Shown: positions 41,298 to 52,462, counted from the stretch's first letter. The stretch is 64,000 bases of DNA from Deinococcus aetherius (GCF_025997855.1 NZ_AP026560.1:669501-733500); one strand, 5' to 3'. The notes: generated by a model from the letters alone, not told the origin. Program-made: numbers and translations.

Positions 41298-42757
41298 ATC
41301 GAGACCGCGCCCGCCTCCACCCCCATCCCCCGCACCCCCTGGTGGGCCGACCGCTCGACCCTGCTCGTCCTCGCGCCGCTCGTCGGGGCCGCGTGGCTGC
41401 CGTGGTGGGCGGTGCTGGGCTTCTCGCTCGCCCTCGCCCTGACCCGGCGGGAGGGGGACGCGCGGACGGTGCGGGTGCCCCTTCTCCTGCTGGGGGGCAG
41501 CGTCGGGTTGTTGCCCCTGTTGCCCGACATGTTCGGGCCGGAGGGGGCGCTGGCGTTTACCCGGCTCTTCCTGACCGTCCTGGGCGGCGTGGCCCTGATC
41601 TCCCTGGCGCTGTCGGAACTGGAAGCGGGGAGGACGGGTCGGGGAGCGGCCTCTCTTGCGGCGCTCCTGCTGCTCGGCCCCCTGCTCGGCCAGTTGTCCC
41701 CCGCCTTGCTGGCGCTGGGCGTGCTCGCGCTGCCCCTGGTCCTGCTGGGTGCCCCCGGCGCGGAGGAACGCCCCCATCCGCGGCTGGGCGGCGGTCGGGG
41801 GGAGGTTCGGGTGCTCGGGGTGAGCCTGCTGGCGGCGGCGCTGGTGGGTCTGCTCGCCCTTGCCCTGCCGGGGGGAGGCGGACCGGGGAAGACGACCTCG
41901 CCCCTTCCTCCAACGACCGCCCAGCAGCGGCAGAGCGTCCCACCGCCCCAGGCGCAAGGCGCCCTTCCCCAGGCGGCCCGCCCCAGACCTGCGCCGCTGG
42001 CGCGTGTCTCCCAGCCGGTGCCGGGTCCCGACCTCGTGCTCCTCGGCGGCGTGCTCTTCCTGCTCTCCCTCGCCTTCGCGATGTGGCGGATGGGTGGGCG
42101 CGTGCGGGCCGGTCCCCTGCGCTTTCAGTGGTGGGAGATCGCGGCGCTCCTGGGATTGCTCCTCACGGCGGCGTTCGTGGTCGCGCTGGGGCTGGCGGCG
42201 CGGCTGGGGGACGGGGGCGGCCTCCTTCCCGGTGCTCCGGGTGGTCCGGCTTCCTCTCCGGGCGGCGATGCGGCACAGGCGCAGGGTGTCCCGGCGTCTC
42301 CCACGGGTGAGAGCTGGTTGTGGTGGTTGAGCCTGCTCGTCTTCGCCGTGTTCGTGGGGTTGGCGGGGGTGGTCTTCTGGTTCGCCCTGCGCTTCCGGCC
42401 TCCGACCGAAGGGGACGAGGACGCTTCCCCCCGGCCTCCCGACACGCCCCCCCTCCCCGACGAGGCGGCGACCCACCGCGTCCGCGCCGCGTACCGGGCG
42501 GCCCTGACGGCGCTCTCCAGGGTCGGCCTGGGCCGCGCGGGCTCCGAGACCCCCGCCGAACACGCGAACCGGGCCGCGCTCGCCCTGCCGGACCTCGGCG
42601 GGCCGCTGGGCCTGCTCGTCGCCGCCTACGCGCCCGTGCGCTATGGGGGCCGCGTGACGAACGAGGACGCGGACGCCGCCGAGGAGGCCGCGTGCCGAAT
42701 CGTCGAACTCGCGGCAGGTGCCCGTTCAATCCAAGCAACGACAGAAGGCGGAACCCC

Positions 42758-42761
<4 letters not shown>
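41298..42761 (+). CDS. DUF4129-type membrane protein; apparent ATC start
   Basis: A membrane protein of about 487 residues with seven or more transmembrane helices, ending in a cytosolic DUF4129-like region (HRVRAAYRAALTALSRVGLGR, TPAEHANR). There is no ATG/GTG/TTG in frame between the stop at 41292 and GTG 41412, yet GTG 41412 would cut into the first helix (STLLVLAPLVGAAWLPWWAV). TAGCCT (41287-41292) is followed after 5 bases by ATC 41298, giving a leaderless ATC start; ATC starts have been reported in Deinococcus. The gene overlaps moxR by 4 bp. Confidence 0.75.
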
Positions 42762-43725
<964 letters not shown>

Positions 43726-43729
<4 letters not shown>

Positions 43730-44841
43730 ACCTCCCCGCCCTCCTCCTGGTCCTGGCCGCCGTGCTGGGGGTGTTACTCGTCGCCTTCCTGGTCTCTCGC
43801 AGGGCGCCCCGCGTTGCCCTCACCCGCGAGTTTCCGGGGCAGGGCTTCGAGGGCAGCCGCCTTCCCTACCGCGTCCGGGTGGAGGTCGAGGCGCGCTGGC
43901 CTCTGCGGGTGGTCGTGGAGGACCCCACACCGCTCACTGTCGTCGCGGGCGAGGCGTTCTCGGTGGGCGGTCTGACGGTCGGGCGCAGCGTCACCGAGCG
44001 GACCACCACCCTCACCCTCAACCGGCGGGGCGAGTACGCCTGGGAGGGAGGCACGCTGCGCTGGGCCGATCCGCTGGGGCTCTTCTGGCACTCTGCTCCG
44101 CTCAACGTCCCCGCCCGGCTGGAGGTCTACCCCGGCACCCACGGCCTGATTCTGCCCGACCTGTTGCGCCCCCTGCTCAGCGAGGGCACCTTATCCCGCA
44201 CCCTGGGGCTGGAGGACCCCATCAGCCTGCGGGGCGCGCGACCCTACGTGCCCGGTGATCCCCCGGGCCGCGTCAACTGGCGGCTCTCGGCGCGCACGGG
44301 GGACCTCACCGTCCGCGAACTCGACCGGACGGCGGCGAGCAGCGTCACCGTCTTCCTCGACCTGAACGGCCCCGGGGTGTACGTGGACAGCGCCGTGCGG
44401 CTGGGCACCAGCCTCGTGCAGGAGGCCCTGGCCCTCGACCTCCCCGCCAGCGTCGCCACGAGTGCGGGGGCCACGCCGACCGGGCGCACGCCCGAAACGC
44501 TGCGGGCCGCCCTGCGCCGCCTCGCCGGGGCCGCGCCCGACATGGAGCCGCCCGTCATCCCGCCCATCCACGCCGGGGGCAACCTGATCGTCCTGACCCA
44601 GCGAGCGGGTTCCGCCCTCGTCGAACAGGCCCTGCGCGCCCGCGCCACCGCCTCCCGCGTGGTGATCGTCGCCGTCCCCGAGGGCTTCTACCTTGAACCC
44701 GGGGAGACACCGAGGCGCCAGTGGGTTGGGGCGCCCGACACGGTGCGCGAGTTGGAGCGCCGGGCCGGGGTGCTCGCCGAGGCGGGGGTGCTCGTGTTCG
44801 TGCTGCGGGGGAATCAGAGCGTGCTGAGGCTGGGGGGGTAA
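43726..44841 (+). CDS. DUF58 membrane protein; probable CTG start
   Basis: A protein of about 371 residues. The conserved DUF58 block is LEDPISLRGARPYVPGDPPGRVNWRLSARTGDLTVRELD, followed by a VWA-like fold. The frame is open from CTG 43726, which overlaps the moxR stop (CTGA). Starting at GTG 43762 would remove half of the N-terminal helix (LNLPALLLVLAAVLGVLLVAFLV). No ATG, GTG or TTG lies between. CTG is therefore inferred, not proven. It is third in the DUF4129-MoxR-DUF58 operon. Confidence 0.8.
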
Positions 44842-44852
44842 GGTGGCGCCGG

Positions 44853-45548
44853 ATGACGCGCAAACAGGCTGTTCTGTTGGCGGCGGCCCTCTCGTGCGGG
44901 GCCGCCGCCCAAACTTCACCTTCAACCCAGGTCGTCGTGCGCTTCGGCTCCCTGCATTGGGTGGATGCCCGGGGTGGGGCGCCGCGAATACGAGACGCGC
45001 GGGTGGTCGTGCCCTTCGCTCCGGCCTGCGACCTGCTCGGCCTGACCTGCAAGGCGGAGGCCGGGGGCGTGCGTGTGGGGGAGAGGCTGATTCCTTCCCG
45101 GGGAGCGGGCTTCGTAGAATTGCGGAGTCTGCTGGAAGGGCACCGGGGCTTCACGTTGACCTACGACGGGGCCACACATATGGCCGTGGTGGACACTCGC
45201 CCCAACGTCAACATGGTCCTGACCCCCTGGATGCGCGCGAGGGACGACTGGGGAAACCAACTGCGCCGCCCGTACCTCGGCCTCCTCTTCGCCCTCAAGA
45301 CGAAGACCGCGCAGGGCGTTCGCTACCGACTCTCCGCGACGGGAACGCCCCTGGACGGCGTGACGCTGCTCAACGCTCTTCCGGCGGGCGAGGGGGCGAA
45401 CGTGCCGTCCCTCAACGTCAGGGGTGCCCTCACCCCCAGCCTCCCCGACAATCCCAACCGCGACCCCGGCTGCGGCGGGAGGACCTTCTGTGTGCCATCG
45501 GTCAGCGAGGAGGGCCTGTGGATGCTGGCGGCGGTGGACGCTCGGTAA
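44853..45548 (+). CDS. Exported hypothetical protein at the end of the MoxR operon
   Basis: A 231-residue protein with signal peptide (MTRKQAVLLAAALSCGAAAQ). The first half (FAPACDLLGLTCKAEAGGVRVGERLIPSRGAGFVELRSLLEG) resembles the small repeat domain of copper-amine-oxidase-like surface proteins. The second half has DNPNRDPGCGGRTFCVP with possible disulphide cysteines. The start is 11 bp after the DUF58 stop. The family is not assigned. Confidence 0.72.
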   Translation: MTRKQAVLLAAALSCGAAAQTSPSTQVVVRFGSLHWVDARGGAPRIRDARVVVPFAPACDLLGLTCKAEAGGVRVGERLIPSRGAGFVELRSLLEGHRGFTLTYDGATHMAVVDTRPNVNMVLTPWMRARDDWGNQLRRPYLGLLFALKTKTAQGVRYRLSATGTPLDGVTLLNALPAGEGANVPSLNVRGALTPSLPDNPNRDPGCGGRTFCVPSVSEEGLWMLAAVDAR

Positions 45549-45555
45549 GGCGACC

Positions 45556-46434
45556 CTATGCCTTCCCCACGATCCCCGGCAACTTGTCCTGCAATCTCAG
45601 CATCGGCAGGTCGAACACCGTCCGCGCGGGCTCGTTGGGCGCGGTGTTGCCCTCCTTGAGCATCGCGTACTGGTCGCGGGTGATGGGCGGCTTGGGCAGA
45701 ACTTGCATCGCGGGCACGGCGAGGTCCATCAGCGCGAGCGGCACGGGGACGATGGGCTTTTTCTTGCCCAGCGCCGAGAGTTCGAGTTCGAGCAGTTGCC
45801 GGAAGGTGAACTCCTCGGGGCCGGTGAGGTCGTACGTCTGCCCCACCGTCTCCGGCTGCTCCAGCGCCCCCGCGAAGGCCCGCGCCACGTCCTCCACGCT
45901 GACGGGCCGGAAGGGAAACTTGCCGTCGCCGATCTGCGGGACAATAGGCGCCGTGCTCACGAGTTCACGCAGCACCCGCCCGAAGAAGTCGTCCCCGGGC
46001 CCGAAGATCAGACTGGGCCGGAAGACCGTGAAGGGCAGACCGCTCTCGCGCACCAGACGTTCGGCGCGGCCCTTGGTGCTGGAGTAGCGGCTGCCGCTGT
46101 CCTCGCGGGCGCCCAGCGCGCTCATCTGCACATAACGGGCGCCGCGCGGGGTAGCCGCCAGCACGTTGCGGGTGCCCTCGAAATGCACGCGCTCGAAGGT
46201 CTGCGCCCCCGTCTCATGGATAATACCGACGAGGTGGATGACGGCCTCGGAGTTCGCCTCGCCGAACACGCGCATCACCTGGGCCGGATCGGTCACGTCG
46301 AGCGTGACGCCCTGCGCGTTCGGCAGGTCCGTCCCGCGCCTTGACCCCGCGAGGACGGTGTGCCCCCGCAGGGCGAGTTCGCTCACGACCGCCCCGCCGA
46401 CAAAACCTGTGGCTCCCGTGACGAGGATCCTCAT
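45556..46434 (-). CDS. NAD(P)-dependent epimerase / NDUFA9-like protein
   Basis: A 292-residue extended short-chain dehydrogenase: [17 protein letters not shown] (NAD site), [11 protein letters not shown], and a Tyr-Ser-Ser-Thr-Lys stretch ([14 protein letters not shown]) where the family has YxxxK. This atypical site is usual for the NDUFA9-like group. It may act in quinone or lipid metabolism; the substrate is unknown. It ends convergently with the MoxR operon, 7 bp from it, and lies 3 bp after the Crp-family gene on the same strand. Confidence 0.87.
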   Translation of the reverse strand: MRILVTGATGFVGGAVVSELALRGHTVLAGSRRGTDLPNAQGVTLDVTDPAQVMRVFGEANSEAVIHLVGIIHETGAQTFERVHFEGTRNVLAATPRGARYVQMSALGAREDSGSRYSSTKGRAERLVRESGLPFTVFRPSLIFGPGDDFFGRVLRELVSTAPIVPQIGDGKFPFRPVSVEDVARAFAGALEQPETVGQTYDLTGPEEFTFRQLLELELSALGKKKPIVPVPLALMDLAVPAMQVLPKPPITRDQYAMLKEGNTAPNEPARTVFDLPMLRLQDKLPGIVGKA

Positions 46435-46437
46435 GCC

Positions 46438-47052
46438 TTACTCCTTCTCCTCTCCGTTCGGCTGGGACGCCCGCGCGGCGATCTCGCGCAACTCTCCCAG
46501 CCGCAGCAGGGTGATGTGGCGGTAGCCCGTCTCGATCAGCCCTGCGTCGCGCAGCTCGGTGATGACCTTGCTCACGCTCTCGCGGGTGCTGCCCGAGCCC
46601 TCGGCGAGCAGTTCGTGGGTGGCGCGCACGTACAGGCGGTCTTCCGTGTCCTCCGCGCCCAGCGGCGTATCCGCGAGTTCGAGGAGGTAACGCACCACCC
46701 GCACCCGCAGATCGCCGCTTTGCAGGTGGACCTCGTGCGTGATCGTGCGCTGAAGCTGCTCGCCGAGGTTGCGCGCCACGTCGAGCAGCGTCCGCTCGTC
46801 GAGTTCGGTGGGGTCGAAGGTCGTGATCGTCGCGTTGGTCAGCGCCTCGGCGCCCTGGGGGTGGGTGTGCCCGTTCAGGATGTCCTCGCCGAAGTAGTCG
46901 CCGGGGAGGACGTGCCGCACCGTCAGCGTGCGCCCGCGCGGCGTGAGCTGCACCAGCCGCACCAGGCCGGTGTCGGCGCGGAAGAGGTTCCCCCCGCCCT
47001 CGCCCTGACGGTACACGTACTGCCCGCGCTGGTAACGCAGCTTCTGGGCCAC
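46438..47052 (-). CDS. Crp/Fnr-family regulator (LdrP-like)
   Basis: A 204-residue transcription factor. The cAMP-receptor-type beta-roll (YVYRQGEGGGNLFRADTGLVRLVQLTPRGRTLTVRHVLPGDYFGED) lacks the usual cAMP-binding Arg/Ser pair. It is followed by the long helix and a winged helix (ATHELLAEGSGSTRESVSKVITELRDAGLIE). GTG 47052 starts 1 bp after the stop of the LitR/CarH gene. In Thermus a light-sensing LitR controls a linked Crp protein (LdrP) that activates carotenoid genes; this pair matches that plan. Confidence 0.88.
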   Translation of the reverse strand: MAQKLRYQRGQYVYRQGEGGGNLFRADTGLVRLVQLTPRGRTLTVRHVLPGDYFGEDILNGHTHPQGAEALTNATITTFDPTELDERTLLDVARNLGEQLQRTITHEVHLQSGDLRVRVVRYLLELADTPLGAEDTEDRLYVRATHELLAEGSGSTRESVSKVITELRDAGLIETGYRHITLLRLGELREIAARASQPNGEEKE

Positions 47053-47053
47053 G

Positions 47054-48022
47054 TCAGGCTCCCCCCGCCCGTACGGCGTGCAGATGCGCCGTGATGAGGT
47101 CGGCGGCCCGCACCACGTCGGGGCCCGCGTAGCGCCCGCCCAGCTCGGCGGCGAGGTCGGGGTGGGCGTTGAGCAGGGCTCCCCCGTAGAAGACGGGCAC
47201 CTCCAGCCCGTCGAGGTCGCGCCGCTGGGCACGGGTCGGGCCGAGCGCCCAGTCGCCGTTCAGGGCGATGAGCACCGCGTCGGCCCGCCGCTGCCGGGCA
47301 TACACCATGAGGTCGCCCAGCGGCATGTTCGCGCCCAGGTACTCGGTCTGCACGCCCCGGCGCCGCAGCACGAGCGAGATCATCATCAGGCCCAGTTCGT
47401 GCTGCTCGCCCGGCGCGCAGGCGGCGATCACCCGGGGGCCGAACTCGCCCTCCACCCCCGCCGCGTCGAGCAGCGCCTCCAGCCGCGCCCGCAGGAAGGC
47501 GCTCGCCCGGTGCTCGTGCGCGACCGTGATGTCGCCCCGCTCCCACAGCCTGCCGATCTCGGCGAGGGCCGGGCTCACCACCCCCGTCAACACGTCCTCC
47601 AGGGGAAGGTGCGCGTGCGCCTGGGCAAGCACCCGGCCCGCCTGGGTCAGGTTGCCGCCGGCCAGCGCCTCCAGCAGCGCCGGGGCCAGGGCGCCCACGG
47701 GGAGGTGGGAAGCGGTGGACTCCCTGACCACGGGCTCTCCCGCCGCCCCCTCGGGGCCCGCGCTCGCCAGGGTGAGCTGCGCCGCGCGGCCCGCCGGGAC
47801 CCCGGCGCGCAGGTGCGACTGCATCACCTCTATCAGGGCGAGGTCGTGGGGGGAGTACAGGCGGTACCCACTGGCGCTCCGCGCCGGGGAGGGAAAGCCG
47901 TAGCGCCGCTCCCACTGCCGCAGCGTGGCGGCGGGCACACCGACCCGCGACTCCACCTCCGACGCGGTGAACATCGCCGTGGTGTCCGTGGCCGTGCCCG
48001 GGGGCGTGGAGGAGCCTTCCAT
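47054..48022 (-). CDS. MerR-family B12-dependent light sensor (LitR/CarH type)
   Basis: A 322-residue repressor. The N-terminal MerR helix-turn-helix is MFTASEVESRVGVPAATLRQWERRYGFP. A helical bundle carries WERGDITVAHEH, the Trp and Glu-His pair that contacts adenosylcobalamin, and a C-terminal cobalamin-binding Rossmann domain has the ligand His in GEQHELGL. Such proteins repress carotenoid genes in the dark and let go when light breaks the cofactor. It faces the UbiA/desaturase genes. ATG 48022; an internal ATG lies 16 codons on. Confidence 0.93.
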   Translation of the reverse strand: MEGSSTPPGTATDTTAMFTASEVESRVGVPAATLRQWERRYGFPSPARSASGYRLYSPHDLALIEVMQSHLRAGVPAGRAAQLTLASAGPEGAAGEPVVRESTASHLPVGALAPALLEALAGGNLTQAGRVLAQAHAHLPLEDVLTGVVSPALAEIGRLWERGDITVAHEHRASAFLRARLEALLDAAGVEGEFGPRVIAACAPGEQHELGLMMISLVLRRRGVQTEYLGANMPLGDLMVYARQRRADAVLIALNGDWALGPTRAQRRDLDGLEVPVFYGGALLNAHPDLAAELGGRYAGPDVVRAADLITAHLHAVRAGGA

Positions 48023-48214
48023 CTGGCTCCCATTTCGCCACGAAGCCCCTCGCGAGACCGTAAGGATTGTTAGCGGTCGCGTTTACTGGCCGCGCGGGAA
48101 AGACGGCGGCAGGGCACCCTTTGTCCCGGCGCGGCCTGCCCCGCCCCCTCTACAATGCGGCGGAAGCGCCCGGCCCCGGGCCGCCCCCTGGCAGCACCCC
48201 ACCGGACCCCGCCC
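48023..48214. promoter_or_regulatory. Divergent control region between the light sensor and carotenoid genes
   Basis: The 192-bp region has a TACAAT -10 box (48151-48156) for the plus-strand genes and the AT-richer patch GTAAGGATTGTTAGCGG (48060-48076) before the light-sensor gene. This patch is a plausible site for the B12-dependent repressor. I could not define its operator. Confidence 0.5.
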
Positions 48215-49093
48215 ATGCGCACCCTGACCGTCCCCGCCCGACTGCCCCTGCGCCGCCTCCTCGCCGTGTCCCGCCCGGCGCTGTGGGTCAACACCGTCGG
48301 CACGCTCGTCACGGGTGTGTGGCTGACCGGGCACCTGTACACCCTCCACCCCGGCGTCCTCGCGCTGCTCGTCTACCTCACCCTGCCTTTCAACCTGCTC
48401 ATCTACGGTCTGAACGACCTCGCCGACCGCGAGGAGGACGCCGTCTCCCCCCGCAAGGGCGGCTGGCAGGGCGCGCGGCTGACCGCCGGGGAGGGCGGGC
48501 CGCTTCTCGTCGCGGTGCTGGCGGTGAACGTGCCGTTCCTGTCCGTCCTCGCGCTCCTGCTGCTCCCGGCGGCGAGCGGGCTGCTGCTCGTGACGGCGGC
48601 CCTCTTCGCCCTGTACAGCGTGCCGCCCCTGCGCCTGAAGGGCCGTCCCTTTCTCGACGGCCTGAGCAACGTCGCCTACGCGCTGCCCCTCGCGCTGCCC
48701 GCCCTGGTGCTCGGCGCCCCCGTGCCGTGGCTGCCCCTCGCTGCCCTGATGGCCTACTCGGTGGGCAAGCACGCCTTCGACGCCGCCCAGGACGTGCCCG
48801 CCGACCGCCTCGCGGGGACGCGCACGGTCGCCACCGTCCTCGGGGTGCCCGGCACCGCGCGCTACGCCCTGGGGTGGTTCGTGCTCGCGGGGCTGCTGCT
48901 GTGGCCCGTCAGCCGCCTGACCGCCGCCGCCCTGTGGGCCGTGTGCGGCGGGATGGCGCTCGCCCTGCTCCGCGAGCCCACCCCGGAGCGCGCGGCCCGG
49001 CTCTACCCCCTGAGCATCGTCACGCCCTGGATTGTGGGGACGGTGGCGGGGGTGGGGCTGGTGTACCTGCTCGCGCGCGGGCCGTGGCCGTGA
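48215..49093 (+). CDS. UbiA-family prenyltransferase, carotenoid-linked
   Basis: A 292-residue membrane enzyme with eight or nine helices. The first Asp motif is [17 protein letters not shown] and the second is [18 protein letters not shown], as in UbiA prenyltransferases. Coupling to a carotenoid desaturase suggests a lycopene elongase/hydratase or a quinone-type role; the exact substrate is unclear. ATG 48215 is used. An upstream ATG at 48155 overlaps the TACAAT promoter box and is unlikely. The stop overlaps the desaturase start. Confidence 0.87.
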   Translation: MRTLTVPARLPLRRLLAVSRPALWVNTVGTLVTGVWLTGHLYTLHPGVLALLVYLTLPFNLLIYGLNDLADREEDAVSPRKGGWQGARLTAGEGGPLLVAVLAVNVPFLSVLALLLLPAASGLLLVTAALFALYSVPPLRLKGRPFLDGLSNVAYALPLALPALVLGAPVPWLPLAALMAYSVGKHAFDAAQDVPADRLAGTRTVATVLGVPGTARYALGWFVLAGLLLWPVSRLTAAALWAVCGGMALALLREPTPERAARLYPLSIVTPWIVGTVAGVGLVYLLARGPWP

Positions 49094-50496
49094 GCGGTCA
49101 GCGGTCAGCGGTCAGCCGTCAGCCAGGTTCCCTCTCCTCGCAGTCACGTTCCGTCGGTCTCCTCGGCGGCGGGCTCGCCGGGCTCGCGCTCGCCGCGTTG
49201 CTGGCGCACCGGGGGCACGCGGTCACCGTGTACGAGCGGGACCGGGCGGGGGGGAAGCTGCGGCGGGTCACGGTGGGCGAGCAGAGTTTCGACACCGGGC
49301 CGAGCCTCTTCACCCTTCCAGGGGTGTGGCGGGCCTTCCTGGCGCGTCTGGGGGAGGCCGACCCCCTCGACCTGCGCCCGCTGCCCGGGGGGTTGGGGGT
49401 GCATCACACGCCGTTCGGGGCCGTGCCGCTGCCCGTTCCGGCGGATCACCCGCTTCATGCCGCCTGGGAGGCATACTGCGCCCCCGCCCGTGGGCTCGCC
49501 TCCCACGTCGAGACGCTGCTCACCACGCCGCCACGCCTGATCGACCCTGTTTTTCGGCGGGCGAGTGCAGCCCTCCTCCGTGCGACGGGCGGACATCTCA
49601 CGGCCGAAGGGTGGGTGCGCGCCCGCCAGTTGCCCCCCGCCCTCGCCCACGCGGTTCGCACCCACGCCCTGAATGCGGGTCTGGCCCCGGTGGACGCGCC
49701 CGCCCTCTACGCCCTGCTGCCCGCGCTGATCGCCGGGGACGTGTCCCGACCGGCACGCGGGATGGGGGCGCTGCTGGACACCTTGCTGGGCCTGGGGGCG
49801 GCGCGCGGGGTGCGGGTGCTGGAGGGGGCAGAGGTCGTCCGCGTGGACCCGCAGACGGCGACCCTCACCCTGAAGGGGGGAGAGGTCCGGCGGCACGACC
49901 TGCTTGTCAGCGCCCTCGACCCCGCCCGTCTCGCCGTCCTGACCGGACGACCGGCCCGCTCGCCGGTCTCACGCCGCACGGTGAGCGGGGTGGCCCTGTA
50001 TGCCGCGCTGCCGGAGCCCGCGCCGCTTCCCGCCACGTCCGTCCTGCCTCCCGCCGACTTCGGCCCCTTCCGCGCCGCCATGCGGGCCGGGGCCCTGCTG
50101 CCGGACACCCTGGCCCTCGTCCACGCGAACGGGCCGCGACTGGCCGTGCTCCTTACCGCGCCCGCGACCGCCCGGGACCTCCAGCCTGACCACCCCTGGG
50201 TCCGCGCGCAGGTGGCGAGGGCCCTGCGCACCCTCGGCGTGCCCGGCCTGCTCGCCTCCGCCCGGGACGTGGTGGCCCTGCCCCCGGCCCACTACGCGGC
50301 GGGGGGTCATCCGGGCGGCGCGATCTACGGCGCGGCTCTTCCCGTGTGGCGCGGGGGGCCGCTGCACCCCCAGCCTTACCACCCTGCGCCCCAGCTGTGG
50401 CAGGTGGGCACAGGCGTTCATCCTGGCGGGGGCCTTCCGGCCATTCTGGGCGGCGCGATGATCGTGGACCGGCTGATAGGGGAGGGGAGCCTGTGA
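49090..50496 (+). CDS. Carotenoid desaturase (CrtI/CrtD-like)
   Basis: A 468-residue FAD enzyme. The dinucleotide fold is [37 protein letters not shown], followed by [13 protein letters not shown] and the C-terminal FAD motif [26 protein letters not shown]. Such proteins desaturate or isomerise carotenoids; position and length suggest a CrtD-type 3',4'-desaturase. The start GTG 49090 overlaps the UbiA stop (GTGA), and the first 12 codons are made of 7-bp repeats. No other start lies in frame before the FAD fold. Confidence 0.87.
   Translation: MSGQRSAVSRQPGSLSSQSRSVGLLGGGLAGLALAALLAHRGHAVTVYERDRAGGKLRRVTVGEQSFDTGPSLFTLPGVWRAFLARLGEADPLDLRPLPGGLGVHHTPFGAVPLPVPADHPLHAAWEAYCAPARGLASHVETLLTTPPRLIDPVFRRASAALLRATGGHLTAEGWVRARQLPPALAHAVRTHALNAGLAPVDAPALYALLPALIAGDVSRPARGMGALLDTLLGLGAARGVRVLEGAEVVRVDPQTATLTLKGGEVRRHDLLVSALDPARLAVLTGRPARSPVSRRTVSGVALYAALPEPAPLPATSVLPPADFGPFRAAMRAGALLPDTLALVHANGPRLAVLLTAPATARDLQPDHPWVRAQVARALRTLGVPGLLASARDVVALPPAHYAAGGHPGGAIYGAALPVWRGGPLHPQPYHPAPQLWQVGTGVHPGGGLPAILGGAMIVDRLIGEGSL
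49094..49121. repeat. Four 7-bp repeats inside the desaturase start
   Basis: GCGGTCA is present three times and GCCGTCA once, directly after the GTG start of the desaturase. A change of one unit would shift the frame. Confidence 0.85.
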
Positions 50497-50504
50497 ACCG
50501 CGAA

Positions 50505-50536
50505 AAAGCCGCCCCCACCCTTGGGAGCGGCCCTTT
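50505..50536. terminator. Bidirectional terminator
   Basis: GCCGC (50508-50512) pairs with GCGGC (50527-50531), with CCC/GGG inside. AAAAA precedes and CCTTT follows. It lies between the convergent desaturase and protease genes. Confidence 0.65.
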
Positions 50537-50547
50537 CCCGCCTGCTC

Positions 50548-52293
50548 TTACTGCCCGGTGATCGCCCTCACCGGGTCCACCAACCCGTACCCGAAGTCGT
50601 TGTCCTTGCCCGCCGCGCCGAGGTCTTTCGCGGTGCTCGTCAGCAGGCTCAGAAGTTGCGCGTTGGTGAGGCTCGGCTTGGCGGCCCAGACAACGGCGGC
50701 GGCGGCGCTGACGTGCGGGGTCGCCATGCTCGTGCCGTCGAAGTACTCGTAGTCCGCGCCCGTCACGCTGACGGTGCCCGTGGTGGGAACCTTGGCGAGG
50801 AGGCTCTGCCCGTCCGCCTGGGTGAGGCCCACGACGGGGACGCTGTAGGTGTTCGTCAGGCTCATGCCGAGGGAACCCAGCGTGTTGTTGTAGATCATGA
50901 CGGCCCTGGCCCCGCTGGCGACGGCGTTGGCGGTCTTTTCCTCGAAGGAGCAGGTGCCGCGCGAGATCAGGGCGATGTTTCCGCTCAGGGCCGCGTTCCG
51001 CGTCGTGGTTCCGCAGAACTCGTTGTTCGTGCCCCCCGCCGCCACGATGGTGCCGCTGAAGGTGCCCCTGCCGCTGAGGTCGGCGGCCTGCACGTCCGCG
51101 AAGGTCACCCCGCCCCCGCTCGCCGAGGCGCGGGTGCCCTGCCCCAGGGGCACGCTGCTGAGCACGTGGACGCCGGGGCCCACCAGATCGACCTGGGTGC
51201 CGAAGTTGGAGAAGTCCGCCCTGGCCTGGTTGTCGTCGATGGCGCCTACCCCGACGACGTTGGTGTACGCGGCGGGGTAGGAGACGGCGGCCCCGTCGTT
51301 CCCGGTCGCGGCGATGGTCAGGACGCCCTTGTTGTAGACGTTCGTGTACGCCCGCTGCTCGGTCTGGCTGGCGCGGCCCCCGCCGAGGGACAGGCTGATG
51401 ACCACCTTGTTCTCGGTGCCGCCCTGGCTCCTGAGCTGCGCGGCGCACCAGTTCACCCCGTTGATGATGCCGCTCGACGACCCCGAGCCATCGTCCCCGA
51501 GCACGCGCGCCATGTAGAGGTTCACCCCGCTCGCCACCCCGCCCACGCCGTTCGCGTCCATGCCCGGCTGCTGCCCGGTCGCCCCCGTGCCCGACCCGTA
51601 CTGGGCGAACACGGTGCCCGCGACGTGGGTGCCGTGGTGCGACACGTCGTTGAGCGCGTACGGGTCGCCCCGGTTCGCCTCCGTCGTCACGAAGTTCTTG
51701 AAGCCCCTCAGCTTGCGAGCGAACTCGGGGTGGTTGCCGTCGATCCCCGTGTCCCCGATGCACACCGCGACGCCCGCCCCGGTGTAGTTGCTCGTCCGCA
51801 GGCTGGGGACCCGCAGCGCGTTGTCGCCCCAGGTGGACTCGCCGCTGGCCGTGTAGACCGCCTGGGCCCTGACCTTCTGGGCCTGGGCCGTCAGCGTGCC
51901 CGCCCCCGCGTCCGTGCCTCCGCTCCGGCGCCCCAGCGCGTGGCGCACGAGGTCGGGCTCCACGTACTCCACCAGGGGATTGCCCTGGAGGCGGGCGAGC
52001 GCCCCCGGCGAGAGCCGCGCGGCGGCGGCGCTGATCTCCGCCCACTGGCTCGTGAGCTGGCCCCCCGCCGCCGTGATCGCCTGCGCCTGAAGCTGGGCCT
52101 GCGCCGCGAGGTCCTGGGCGCTCAGGCTCTGCGCCCCCAGGCCGTTTTCCTTGAAGCCCACGAGGTACGCACCCTCGCTCGTGGCGGTCGGGTTCGGCGT
52201 GCCTGCCGTGGGCGCGCTCACCTGCCCCTGCTGTCCGCAGGCGGCGAGCGTGAGGGCGAGGGTCGCGGCGAGCAGCGTGCGGGTGTGCTTCAT
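50548..52293 (-). CDS. Subtilisin-like serine protease (S8), lipoprotein
   Basis: A 581-residue protein with lipobox LAAC near residue 19, an inhibitor-like propeptide, and the catalytic triad Asp in CIGDTGIDGNHPEF, His in HHGTHVAGTV and Ser in FDGTSMATPHVSAA. A protease-associated (PA) domain is inserted before the Ser (FSGTIVAAGG...ALISRGTCSFEEKTANA). It is probably anchored outside the cytoplasm and secreted as a zymogen. It has a GGAGG site 5 bases before ATG 52293. Near the peptide system it could take part in peptide processing, a pure inference. Confidence 0.95.
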   Translation of the reverse strand: MKHTRTLLAATLALTLAACGQQGQVSAPTAGTPNPTATSEGAYLVGFKENGLGAQSLSAQDLAAQAQLQAQAITAAGGQLTSQWAEISAAAARLSPGALARLQGNPLVEYVEPDLVRHALGRRSGGTDAGAGTLTAQAQKVRAQAVYTASGESTWGDNALRVPSLRTSNYTGAGVAVCIGDTGIDGNHPEFARKLRGFKNFVTTEANRGDPYALNDVSHHGTHVAGTVFAQYGSGTGATGQQPGMDANGVGGVASGVNLYMARVLGDDGSGSSSGIINGVNWCAAQLRSQGGTENKVVISLSLGGGRASQTEQRAYTNVYNKGVLTIAATGNDGAAVSYPAAYTNVVGVGAIDDNQARADFSNFGTQVDLVGPGVHVLSSVPLGQGTRASASGGGVTFADVQAADLSGRGTFSGTIVAAGGTNNEFCGTTTRNAALSGNIALISRGTCSFEEKTANAVASGARAVMIYNNTLGSLGMSLTNTYSVPVVGLTQADGQSLLAKVPTTGTVSVTGADYEYFDGTSMATPHVSAAAAVVWAAKPSLTNAQLLSLLTSTAKDLGAAGKDNDFGYGLVDPVRAITGQ

Positions 52294-52462
52294 GGGAGCC
52301 TCCGTGAGTGGGCCGAAACGGGGAGGAAAACCGCGCCGGGAGGAGCGGAAACCGGGTCATGTGGACCTGAACTGGAATGGGTCTGGGCGGGATGCTAGAG
52401 CGGGCTTCACCTCTCGCTCACGCTTTGTCTAGACCTCTTTGACCACGGTCCAAATGAAAAGG

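Noticed and set aside
48067..49089. Upstream part of the long frame leading into the desaturase
   Set aside because: It overlaps the UbiA gene in another frame. The FAD enzyme begins at GTG 49090.
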